From assembly GCF_042186555.1 (NCBI RefSeq), contig NC_133324.1, positions 8,392,236 through 8,456,235 of the forward strand: a DNA stretch of 64,000 bases, given 5' to 3'. Below are positions 13,901 through 25,900 of the stretch, piece after piece. The position numbers were made by a program, and so were the translations under genes. The notes under the pieces were generated by a model. The model was not told where the DNA came from, made no database searches, and saw only the letters and a program-made list of their open reading frames with translations. Numbering within the stretch: the stretch's first letter is position 1; every line of letters starts with the position of its first letter. The DNA comes from Aquarana catesbeiana (lineage: Eukaryota; Chordata; Amphibia; Anura; Ranidae).

Positions 13901-16900
13901 ACTATAGATTTTGAGGGGAACCCAACGCCATTTTTTAAAAAATTTTGGCCGGGGTTCCCCTTAATATTCATACCAGACCTGAAGGGCCTGGTATGGAATT
14001 TAGGGGGACCCCCCACATCATTTTTTTTATTTTGGTTCGGGGTTCCCCTGTGGGGAATTACCATGCCATTTTTATCAATGAACTTTTATGTGTATTGTCG
14101 TACCGGCAATTCATTAATAGAAGCGAGTAGTTTTAAATGACTGTTTTTCCTTTGAAATGTCATTTTGCTGTCAGACTGTTCTAAACACAGGAAACATGCG
14201 CCCCTTTACAGGCATACTATAGACACCCCCCAGGTACGAAATTTAAAGGAATATTACAATTTTATTGTTTCACTTTAAGCATTATTAAAATCACTGCTCC
14301 CCAAAAAACTGCAGTTTTTAAAACTTTTTTTTGCATTGATCCATGTCCCCTGGGGCAGGACCCAGGTCCGCCAAACACTTTTTATGACAATACCATGCAT
14401 ATAAGCCTTTAAAATTAGCACTTTTGATTTCTCCTATAGACTTTTAAAGTCTTTAAAATTTGCCGCGAACACCCCAAATTGTCCGCTGTTCGGAGAACTG
14501 GTGAACAGCCGATGTTCGAGTCGAAGAACTCGAAGCTCATCCCTACAAATTACACCTTTTTTTGTTTTGCCATGCCAATCAGCCTAGTTAAGCTGCAGCT
14601 GGGAAATCTGTTGCATGAAAATTGTTTAGGGGGGAGAGTGTAAAATACATTACTTGGATTGAGCGTGCATCTGCAAAACAAATTATTAACAAAACACATA
14701 GAACATAAAAATTTGCTACAAATTTTGTTGGTCAACAAAACAGGACTTGTAAAAGAGCAAGGAAAGCAAAAAACACATGTATGTTAATTTGAGACACTAA
14801 CAGAATATGGTTTGGAGGTCTGACCATTTTGCAGAGGAAATTAACAGGAGTTAAAAGGACTGCGCCCACAAACGGACAGTCTCTTAAGGATTTAAACATT
14901 TAGTATTTACAACAGCTTAAGTAATATTTTGCAAAATAACACAACACAGACAATTAAATCAAAGTGAAACTAACAACCTACAAACAACATCAAAACTATT
15001 TCAGTGAAAAATATCCCCCCCCCCAAAAAAACTGTCACCGACCATCTTTAATCTAATGACAGAACCACTGGTGGAAGCCATTAGAACACACTTTTATTGC
15101 ATTTTTGGGGCTTTTCCTTTTAGTTTTTCATTTGCCTTTTTCTGTCACTTTTTAAATAGCTTTTTTTTTTTTTTTTTTTTTTTTTCCTCTGGTTCCTTCA
15201 GCCTATCAATTAAGGGGGGTGGTTAATTGCTCACAGGTGCCTATTTAACTGGGTGTAGAACTCAGTCTGAGTGTGCTCAGTCTGAGGCTGTGGAACTTTG
15301 TGTAAGTGGAACTTGGTATAAGTGGGAGTTAAAAACCAGAGTTATAGAGTGAATAAGTCTTGCTTGTTGATTGCTGGGTTTGCTGGGGTGCATTTTTGGG
15401 GCTTTTCCTTTTAGTTTTTCATTTGCCTTTTTCTGTCACTTTTTAAAAAGCTTTTTTTTTTTCCTCTGGTTCCTTCAGCCTATCAATTAAGGGGGGTGGT
15501 TAATTGCTCACAGGTGCCTATTTAACAGGGTGTAGAACTCAGTCTGAGCGTGCTCAGTCTGAGGAACTTTGTGTAAGTGGAACTTGGTATAAGTGGGAGT
15601 TAAAAACCAGAGTTATAGAGTGAATAAGTCTTGCTTGTTGATTGCTGGGTTTACTGGGGTGCATTTTTGGGGCTTTTCCTTTTAATTTTTCATTTGCCTT
15701 TTTCTGTCACTTTTTAAATAGCTTTTTTTTTTTTTTTTCCTCTGGTTCCTTCAGCCTATCAATTAAGGGGGGTGGTTAATTGCTCACAGGTGCCTATTTA
15801 ACTGGGTGTAGGACTCAGTCTGAGTGTGCTCTGTCTGAGGCTGTGGAACTTTGTGTAAGTGGAACTTGGTATAAGTGGGAGTTAAAAACCAGAGTTATAG
15901 AGTGAATAAGTCTTGCTTGTTGATTGCTGGGTTTGCTGGGGTGCATTTTGGGGGCTTTTCCTTTTAGTTTTTCATTTGCCTTTTTCTGTCACTTTTTAAA
16001 TAGCTTTTTTTTTTTCCTCTGGTTCCTTCAGCCTATCAATTAAGGGGGGTGGTTAATTGCTCACAGGTGCCTATTTAACTGGGTGTAGAACTCAGTCTGA
16101 GCGTGCTCAGTCTGAGGCTGTGGAACTTTGTGTAAGTGGAACTTGGTATAAGTGGGAGTTAAAAACCAGAGTTATAGAGTGCATAAGTCTTGCTTGTTGA
16201 TTACTGGGTTTGCTGGGGTGCATTTTTGGGGCTTTTCCTTTTAGTTTTTCATTTGCCTTTTTCTGTCACTTTTTAAATAGCTTTTTTTTCCTCTGGTTCC
16301 TTCAGCCTATCAATTAAGGGGGGTGGTTAATTGCTCACAGGTGCCTATTTAACTGGGTGTAGAACTCAGTCTGAGCGTGCTCAGTCTGAGGCTGTGGAAC
16401 TTTGTGTAAGTGGAACTTGGTATAAGTGGGAGTTAAAAACCAGAGTTATAGAGTGAATAAGTCTTGCTTGTTGATTGCTGGGTTTGCTGGGGTGCATTTT
16501 GGGGGCTTTTCCTTTTAGTTTTTCATTTGCCTTTTTCTGTCACTTTTTAAATAGCTTTTTTTTTTTTTTTCCTCTGGTTCCTTTAGCCTATCAATTAAGG
16601 GGGGTGGTTAATTGTTCACAGGTGCCTATTTAACTGGGTGTAGAACTCAGTCTGAGCGTGCTCAGTCTGAGGCTGTGGAACTTTGTGTAAGTGGAACTTG
16701 GTATAAGTGGGAGTTAAAAACCAGAGTTATAGAGTGAATAAGTCTTGCTTGTTGATTGCTGGGTTTGCTGGGGTGCATTTTTGGGGCTTTTCCTTTTAGT
16801 TTTTCATTTGCCTTTTTCTGTCACTTTTTAAATAGCTTTTTTTTTTTTTTTCCTCTGGTTCCTTCAGCCTATCAATTAAGGGGGGTGGTTAATTGCTCAC

Positions 16901-19900
16901 AGGTGCCTATTTAACTGGGTGTAGAACTCAGTCTGAGCGTGCTCAGTCTGAGGCTGTGGAACTTTGTGTTAGTGGAACTTGGTATAAGTGGGAGTTAAAA
17001 ACCAGAGTTTAAAACAGGAGGTTATAACAGGGGTCATAGTACCTGTGTAGTGTGAGTATCTGAGTGTTGTCTGAGTAGTGTGTGTGGATCATTAGTACTT
17101 GTGTATTGTGTACTGTATACTTGAGTATTGCGAGTGCACGTAGGTCTGCGACTGTTCTGCGATTGCACGTAGGTCTGTGAGAACCTGTGTATTGTCTTGA
17201 GTATTAGTGCCAGGAAGCTAGCTGTTAGGTAATTTGGACAGGGTAAAATCCCCAAATCCTCACTAAATTTAATAGGTACGATGCCCGGCGGGTGTGGAGA
17301 GGCGACTCTTTGTACATCTTGCCGCATGTATGCGTTCCTTGATCATCCGATCGAGGGCGAATACTGCTGTGCAAAATGTAAGCACATTGTTTCCCTGGAA
17401 GCCCAGGTTCTGAATCTGGGGAAGCAACTGTCAGCACTGAGAAGTCCCTCCATACTAAAGGTGAGCCAGGAATGTACACGGCAGGTGCCGGCAGGGGCCA
17501 GCACAGAGGCAGGTGGAGACAAAGAGGCGCAGGCACTAGCAAAGAGTAGATGGGTGACAGTCAGGAGGGGTAGAGGGGGAAGTGCCAGAGAGGCCGATCC
17601 AGGACTGGAGCATCCCAATAAGTACGCTCCATTGAGTGTCATTGGTGAAACCAGTCAGGGACCAGCACTGCTGGAGATGAGGGACTCTCCTAGCTGCCAG
17701 GGGAAGAACTCCTCCAGTGAGAGTGGGGGGGCAGCAAAGGGAAAGTAAAGACAGATTCTGGTGGTAGGGGACTCAATTCTTAGAAGGACAGAGAGGGCAA
17801 TCTGTAACCAAGACCTGAAGCGCCGAACAGTATGTTGTCTACCGGGCGCTCGGGTTCGGCACATCATGGATCTTGTGGACAGATTACTGGGAGGGGCTGG
17901 GGAAGACCCGGCTGTCATGGTGCACGTTGGCACCAATGACAAAGTCAGAGGCAGATGGAGTGTCCTAAAGAACGATTTTAGGGACTTAGGTGCTAAATTG
18001 AGGAAAAGGACCTCCAAGGTAGTATTCTCAGGAATACTACCGGTACATCGAGCCACACCAGAAAGGCAGAGGGAGATTAGGGAAGTAAACAAGTGGCTGA
18101 AGAGCTGGTGTAGTAAGGAGGGGTTTGGGTTCCTGGAGGACTGGGCCGACTTCTCAGTCGGTAACCGGTACTATAGAAGGGACGGACTGCACCTAAATGA
18201 GGAGGGTGCAGATCTGCTGGGAATGAAGATGGCCAAAAAGTTAGAGGGGTTTTTAAACTAGGCGATGGGGGGAGGGTCCAGAGACAGTGATAGCCAGCGC
18301 GGAAGATATTCCAGAGGGTAGTATTGGGGGCATTAGTGGTAGGTTAACCAAAGCACAAAAACACAAGGTGAGTATAGTAACAAGTCCTAGTTGCAATTTT
18401 GAAACACCCAATAGGAGGACAATATGCAACCGGTCTAAACTATGTGGCATGTTCACCAATGCCAGGAGCATGGCAGACAAGATTGGTGAACTAGAGATAC
18501 TGTTGTACAAGGAGGATTTGGATTTTGTGGGAATTTCAGAGACCTGGTTCAACAGCTCTCATGATTGGCTGGCAAACATTCAAGGGTATACCCTATACCG
18601 CAAAGATAGAGAGGGTAAAAAAGGGGGAGGGGTATGCCTATATATCAAGAATAATGTACAAGCAAATGTGAGAGATGACATCACTGAGGGAGCTAGAAAG
18701 GAGGTGGAATCCTTATGAGTAGAGCTCCAAGGGGATGAAGCTAAGGGGAAAATAATACTGGGAGTATGCTATAGGCCCCCTAACCTGAGGGAGGAAGTGG
18801 AGATGGATCTCCTATCACAAATTGGATTAGCAGCAAGGATGGGAAGTGTTATCATAATGGGGGATTTTAATTATCCATACATAGACTGGGCGGAGGGAAC
18901 CGTGCATTCATTTAAGGCTCGCCAGTTCCTTAATGTCTTGCAGGACAATTTTATGGGTCAGATGGTAGACGCACCAACTAGAAATAAAACATTACTGGAT
19001 CTACTGATTACCAACAATACAGACCTGATCACAGATGTGGAAATACGGGGCAATTTAGGTAACAGCGATCACAGGTCAATTAGTTTCAGTATAAATCACA
19101 CAAATAGGAAACATAAAGGGAATACAAAGACACTGAATTTCAAAAGAGCCAACTTCCCTAAACTACAAACCTTGCTAAAAGGCATAAATTGGGATAAAAT
19201 ATTAGGAACAAAGAATACGGAGGAGAGATGGGTTTGCTTTAAGAGCATATTAAATAAGGGCATTAGCCAATGTATCCCATTGGGTAATAAATTTAAAAGA
19301 GCGAACAAAAATCCTGGATGGCTTAACTCCAATGCAAAAATGCATATAAAAGCAAAGGAGAAGGCCTTCAAAAAATACAAGGTTGAGGGATCATCCTCAG
19401 CATTCAGACTTTATAAAGAATGCAATAAGAAATGTAAGGGTGCAATTAGGACGGCTAAGATAGAACATGAAAGACACATAGTGGAGGAGAGCAAAAAAAA
19501 TCCCAAGAAATTCTGTAGCCTCCCTGGCGGTATTCCCGAGTGTGGCTCGGGGTTAAAATTCAGTACCATTAGCGGTAACCCCGAGCCACACTCGGGATCG
19601 CATTGCAGGATCCTGGGGCGGCTTTACTTACCTTGTCCCCGGGATCCTGCGATGTCACCCGCAGTGTCCGAGGGCTCCATCCTCCTCCGAAGCCTCTCCA
19701 TGCCAGGCTCCGTTCCCTGCGAGCGGCGCGACGCACGGGGGCGGAGTCTGGCGGCAAATTTAAAAAAATGTAAAAATCATAACACATACAGTACTGTAAT
19801 CTTACAGATTACAGTACTGTATGAAATGATTTCACATCCCTTTTGTCCCCAGTGCTTTGGCCCATGCCCTGCATGCAGTTTTATATGATATATACTGTTC

Positions 19901-22900
19901 TTTCTGCCTGGAAACTGGAGATTGTCCATAGCAACCAAAAAGTGTCCCTTTACGTCAAAAGTGGCTTTAGACCAGCTAGAAAACAGCGATAGTAAATTAG
20001 AACATTTGCAGAATTGAGCGATAGTGAATGGTGGGGAAATTTATTTTATTACTATTTTATTTATTTTTTTTTAATTATTTATTTTTATTTATTATATTAT
20101 AATTTATGTTTTTGTGTTTCAAACTTTATCATACCCGGGATATCTACTAGACTCTGGTTTGGACAGATTTAAGTGTGTTATTGTTAAGATTTACAGACCT
20201 ACAATATAAAACGCCAAATTTCCATGCAAAATAATTGTACCGCTTTCAGCACCTAAAATCCGAAATAATCATACCGCCAGGGAGGTTAAGTATGTAAACA
20301 GTAAAAAAGGAGGACAGACCATATTGGCCCCATAAAGAATGAGGAAGGACATCTGGTTACAAAGGATGGGGAGATGGCAAAGGTATTGAATTTATTCTTC
20401 TCCTCAGTCTTCACGAGTGAATCGGGGGGCTTCAGTAACCAAAACTGCAGTGTTTATCCTCATGACACAACACAGGAAGCACCTCCATGGTTAACAGAGG
20501 ACGGAATTAAAATTAGACTTGAGAAACTTAACATTAATAAATCACCGGGACCAGATGGCTTGCATCCGAGGGTACTTAGGGAACTCAGTCAGGTGATTGC
20601 CAGGCCGTTGTTCCTAATTTTTACAGACAGTCTATTGACTGGAATGGTACGAGCTGATTGGAGAAAAGCCAATGTAGCACCAATATTTAAAAAGGGCCCA
20701 AAAAACATCCCTGGGAATTACAGACCAGTTAGCCTAACATCAATAGTATGTAAAATCTTGGAGGGGATGATAAGGGACTATATACAAGATTTTAGTAATA
20801 AGAACGATATCATTAGCAGTAATCAGCATGGATTCATGAAGAATCGTTCTTGCCAAACCAATCTATTAACCTTCTATGAGGAGGTGAGTTGCCATCTAGA
20901 TAAAGGAAGGCCCGTAGATGTGGTGTATCTGGATTTTGCAAAAGCATTTGACACAGTTCCCCATAAACGTTTACTGTACAAAATAGGGTCCGTTGGCATG
21001 GACCATAGGGTGAGTACCTGGATTGAAAACTGGCTACAAGGGCATGTTCAGAGGGTGTGATAAATGGGGAATACTCAGAATGATCAGGGGTGGGTAGTGG
21101 GGTTCCCCAGGGTTCTGTGCTGGGACCAATCCTATTTAATTTGTTTATAAATGATCTGGAGGATGGGATAAACAGTTCAATCTCTGTATTTGCAGACGAT
21201 ACTAAGCTAAGCAGCGCAATAACTTCTCCGCAGGATGTGGAAACCTTGCAAAAAGACCTGAACAAATTAATGGGGTGGGCGACTACATGGCAAATGAGGT
21301 TCAATGTAGAAAAATGTAAAATAATGCATTTGGGTGGCAAAAATATGAATGCAATCTATACACTGGGGGGAGAACCTCTGGGGGAATCTAGGATGGAAAA
21401 GGACCTGGGGGTCCTAGTAGATGAAAGGCTCAGCAATGGCATGCAATGCCAAGCTGCTGCTAATAAAGCAAACAGAATATTGGCATGTATTAAAAGGGGG
21501 ATCAACTCCAGAGATAAAACGATAATTCTCCTTCTCTACAAGACTCTGGTCCGGCCGCACCTGGAGTATGCTGTCCAGTTCTGGGCACCAGTCCTCAGGA
21601 AGGATGTACTGGAAATGGAGCGAGTACAAAGAAGGGCAACAAAGCTAATAAAGGGTCTGGAGGATCTTAGTTATGAGGAAAGGTTGCGAGCATTGAACTT
21701 ATTCTCTCTGGAGAAGAGACGCTTAAGAGGGGATATGATTTCAATTTACAAATACTATACTGGTGACTAGGGATGAGCCAAACACCCCCCTGTTTGGTTC
21801 GCACCAGAACATGCGAACAGGAAAAAAGTTTGTTCGAACACACGAACACCGTTAAAGTCTATGGGACACGAACATGAATAATCAAAAGTGCTAATTTTAA
21901 AGGCTAATATGCAAGTTATTGTCATAAAAAGTGTTTGGGGACCTGGGTCCTGCCCCAGGGGACATGGATCAATGCAAAAAAAAGTTTTAAAAACGGCCGT
22001 TTTTTCAGGAGCAGTGATTTTAATAATGCTTAAAGTCAAACAATAAAAGTGTAATATCCCTTTAAATTTCGTACCTGGGGGGTGTCTATAGTATGCCTGT
22101 AAAGGGGCACATGTTTCCTGTGTTTAGAACAGTCTGACAGCAAAATGACATTTTGAAGGAAAAAAACTCATTTAAAACTACCCGCGGCTATTGCATTGCC
22201 GACAATACACATAGAAGTTCATTGATAAAAACGGCATGGGAATTCCCCAAAAGGGAACCCCGAACCAAAATTTTTTAAAAAAATGACGTGGAAGTCCCCC
22301 TAAATTCCATACCAGGCCCTTCAGGTCTGGTATGGATATTAAGGGGAACCCCGGCCAAAATTAAAAAAAAAAAAATAACGTGGGGTTCCCCCTAAATTCC
22401 ATACCAGACCCTTCAGGTCTGGTATGGATTTTAAGGGGAACTCCGCGCCAAAAAAAAAAAAAAACGGCGTGGGGTCCCCCCAAAAATCCATACCAGACCC
22501 TTATCCGAGCACGCAACCTGGCAGGCTGCAGGAAAAGAGGGGGGGACGAGAGTGCGGCCCCCCTCCTGAACCGTACCAGGCCACATGCCCTCAACATTGG
22601 GAGGGTGCTTTGGGGTAGCCCCCAAAACACCTTGTCCCCATGTTGATGAGGACAAGGGCCTCATCCCCACAACCCTGGCCGGTGGTTGTGGGGGTCTGCG
22701 GGCGGGGGGCTTATCGGAATCTGGAAGCCCCCTTTAAAAAGGGGACCCTCAGATCCCGCCCCCCCTGTGTGAAATGGTAAGGGGGTACTTACCCCTACCA
22801 TTTCACTAAAAAACTGTCAAAAATGTTAAAAATGACAAGACAGTTTTTGACAATTCCTTTATTAAAATACTTCTTCTTTCTTCTATCTTCCTTCATCTTC

Positions 22901-25900
22901 TGGTTCTTCTGGTTCTTCTGGCTCTTCTTGTTCTTCCTCCGGCGTTCTCGTCCAGCATCTCCTCCGCAGCGTCTTCTATCTTCTTCTCCTCGGGCCGCTC
23001 CGCACCCATGGCATGGGGGGGAGGCTCCCGCTCTTCTCTTCTTCTTTTCTTCTCTTCTTCTCTTCTTCTCTTCTTCATTTTCTTCTCCGGGCCGCTCCGC
23101 ATCCATGCTGGCATGGAGGGAGGCTCCCGCTGTGTGACGGCGCTCCTCGTCTGACAGTTCTTAAATAACGGGGGGCGGGGCCACCCGGTGACCTCGCCCC
23201 CCTCTGACGCACGGTACATGACGGGACTTTCCTGTGGCAGCCAATGTTCGAGTCGAACATGAGTTTGACTCGAACTCGAAGCTCATCCCTACTGGTGACC
23301 CCACAATAGGGATAAAACTTTTTCGCAGAAGAGAGTTTAATAAGACTCGGGGCCACTCATTACAATTAGAAGAAAAGAGGTTTAACCTTAAACTACGTAG
23401 AGGGTTCTTTACTGTAAGAGCGGTAAGGATGTGGAATTCCCTTCCACAGGCGGTGGTCTCAGCGGGAAACATTGATAGCTTCAAGAAACTATTAGATAAT
23501 CACCTGAATGACCGCAACATACAGGGATATGTAAGGTAATACTGACACATAATCACACACATAGGTTGGACTTGATGGACGTGTGTCTTTTTTCAACCTC
23601 ACCTACTATGTAACTATGTAACTATGAAACTAACATGAAACCGCTAACAGCCAAACTAAAAAAAATGTCAAAAAAAGGAACTATCTTGGCTAGGCAAAAT
23701 AGCAACCTTCAAAATGTCGATCCTACCACAAATCATATGTATATTTCATACTTTAACAATCCATATACCTCACCATTATCTCAAAACCCTGTCTAATCTA
23801 ATCTGGAAATACATTTGTGATGGCAAAAAAGCTAGATGCTCCCGCAATAACCTCACCTTACACAAAAAGGTAGGAGGAGCTGGACTAGTATGACTATCTC
23901 TGGGCAGTTATACTGGACCATATTAAACACTGGTTTTACGAGAGTAATAAACCACTATGGGTAGAAAAAAAAAGACAAAGTCCCCAACGACTGATCTAAC
24001 AAAACCATGGGACATTTAAAATCTATCCCCGCCCATTCAGACATCACTGTAGGCATGGAGATTCCTCCTAAACCAAAACCACACTGATGCATGCGAGATA
24101 GATTACAAGCTTCCAATCGATCTCCTAGAAACAAAAATTCCTATGTTATCAGTTAAGGAACTGCCAGCTCATGGCATCACACACATATCAGACCTCTTTA
24201 ATGGACTTCAGCCTAAATCTGCAGAACAAATACTGACGCAGTAACTGCCGAACAACATGCTATTCTCATGTAGATGAATAACACATTTCCTCAAATCACA
24301 TCCGATTCCAAAGATAAAAATACCATCCAAAGTATGGCAATTTTATTCAACCCCAAACACAACTTAAAAGGAATATCATTATTTTACAACCTCACCCATA
24401 ACAAACTAGTATTTAAGAAAAGCACAGCAATGGGGAAATGGGAGACAGACTTGTGCACCACTTTCTCAGATGAACAATAGAAACATACATTCAGAGAAAC
24501 CCACAAAGCTTCTCACTGTGTTAAACATTGGGAACTGATGATCAAACTGGCAAATAGATGGCATTACACCCCATATGGAATAGCAAGCTACTTCCCAGAA
24601 AAATTGCCACAATGCTGGAGGAGCTGCAGCCAAATAGGACACGTATTACATATGTTCTGGCAGTGCCCAAATATAAAAAGCCTATGGAACTGAATATTCC
24701 AGCTAATTTCCTCTCTCACAGGAATTTTAATCTCTCCTGACCCAGCACTAGCAATCCTTCACTTAGGAATAGAGAAATTCCCACCCAATTTCAGACCAGT
24801 AATCACCCATATTCTCCTAGAGACCTATATATTGATACATTGCAATTTAAAAAAAAATATCTCTATAAATCTCTCAGATGTGACGAGAGCAGTAAACCAA
24901 AATTACACTTTTGATTGACTGATTGCAATCAACTCTTTGCACTGCAAAATATTTGACAAAAATTGGTCTGTATGGACAAAACGAGACAACAGTACGTAAA
25001 GCCTCTCTGGCTCGATAACTTTTCTGTTCTTTCGCTTCCTTCTATTGATTTGTTATTGATTTGTTATTAATAACTAGGGATGAGCTTCGAGTTCGAGTCG
25101 AACTCATGTTCGAATCGAACATGGGCTGTTCGCAAGTTTGCTGAACAGCAAACAATTTGGGGTGTTTTGGGTGTTTTGGGGGCTACCCCAAAGCACCCTC
25201 CCAATGTTGAGGGCATGTGGCCTGGTACGGTTCAGGAGGGGGGGCACTCTCTCGTCCCCCCTCTTTTCCTGCGGCCTGCCAGGTTGCGTGCTCGGATAAG
25301 GGTCTGGTATGGATTTTTGGGGGACCCCACGCCTTTTTTTTTTTTTATTTTGGCGCAGGGTTCCCCTTAATATCCATACCATACCTGAAGGGCCTGGTAT
25401 GGAATTTAGAGGGACCCCCCACGTCATTTTTTTTTCAAATTTGGGCCGGGGTTCCCCTTAATATCCATACCAGACCTGAAGGGCCTGGTATGGAATTTAG
25501 GGGGACCCCCATGTCATTTGTTTTTTTAAATTTTGTTTTTTTTTATTTTGGTTCGGGGTTCCCCTGTGGGGAATTCCCATGCCGTTTTTATCAATGAACT
25601 TCTATGTGTATTGTCGGACCGGCAATTCATTAATAGCCGCGAGTAGTTTTAAATGACTTTTTTTTCTTTGAAATGTCATTTTGCTGTCAGACTGTTCTAA
25701 ACACGGGAAACATGCGCCCCTTTACAGGCATACTACAGACACCCCCCAGGTACGAAATTTAAAGGGATATTACACTTTTAATGTTTCACTTTAAGCATTA
25801 TTAAAATCACTGCTCCCGAAAAAACTGCAGTTTTTAAAACTTTTTTTACATTGATCCGTGTCCCCTGGGGCAGGTCCCAGGTCCCCAAACACTTTTTATG

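Larger units (their letters stand above)
18287..23539 (+). pseudogene. CR1 ORF2: endonuclease and reverse transcriptase, split by two insertions
   Basis: The endonuclease spans about 18430-19110 (FTNARSMADKIGEL, ISETWFN, IIMGDFNYPYIDW, GNSDHRSISF), with one in-frame TGA at 18716-18718. The frame leaves CR1 at 19518 (KKNPKKFC) and resumes after 20285. The RT spans about 20510-21240 (SPGPDGLHPRVL, GNYRPVSLTSI, YLDFAKAFDTVPH, GVPQGSVLGPILF and FADDTKLSS). A frame break with stops lies near 21056-21090. The C-terminal part reads through to IYKYYTGD, is cut by hAT copy II, and continues after the duplicated CTGGTGAC with PTIGIKLFRR and VRMWNSLPQAVV to TAA at 23537. This is typical CR1-clade order. 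It is non-functional. Confidence 0.85.
15099..23634 (+). mobile_element. CR1-clade LINE with tandem 5' monomers, interrupted by two DNA transposons
   Basis: Order: seven tandem 5' units (15099-17008), 5' leader (to 17280), ORF1 with a zinc motif and SGNH esterase (17281-18261), ORF2 with endonuclease and reverse transcriptase (18287-23539), and a 3' UTR ending 'ttcaacctcacctactatgt' plus (aactatgt)n at about 23580-23634. This 3' end is the usual tail of frog CR1 copies. A TTAA MITE (19519-20285) splits the spacer between endonuclease and RT, and hAT copy II (21768-23291) splits the RT C-terminus. Without the insertions it is about 6.2 kb. Stops and a frameshift make it inactive. Confidence 0.85.

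Noticed and set aside
15099..17008. Independent satellite or CRISPR-like array
   Set aside because: Units are 270-290 bp without spacers, and the array joins directly to CR1 ORF1 in the same orientation.
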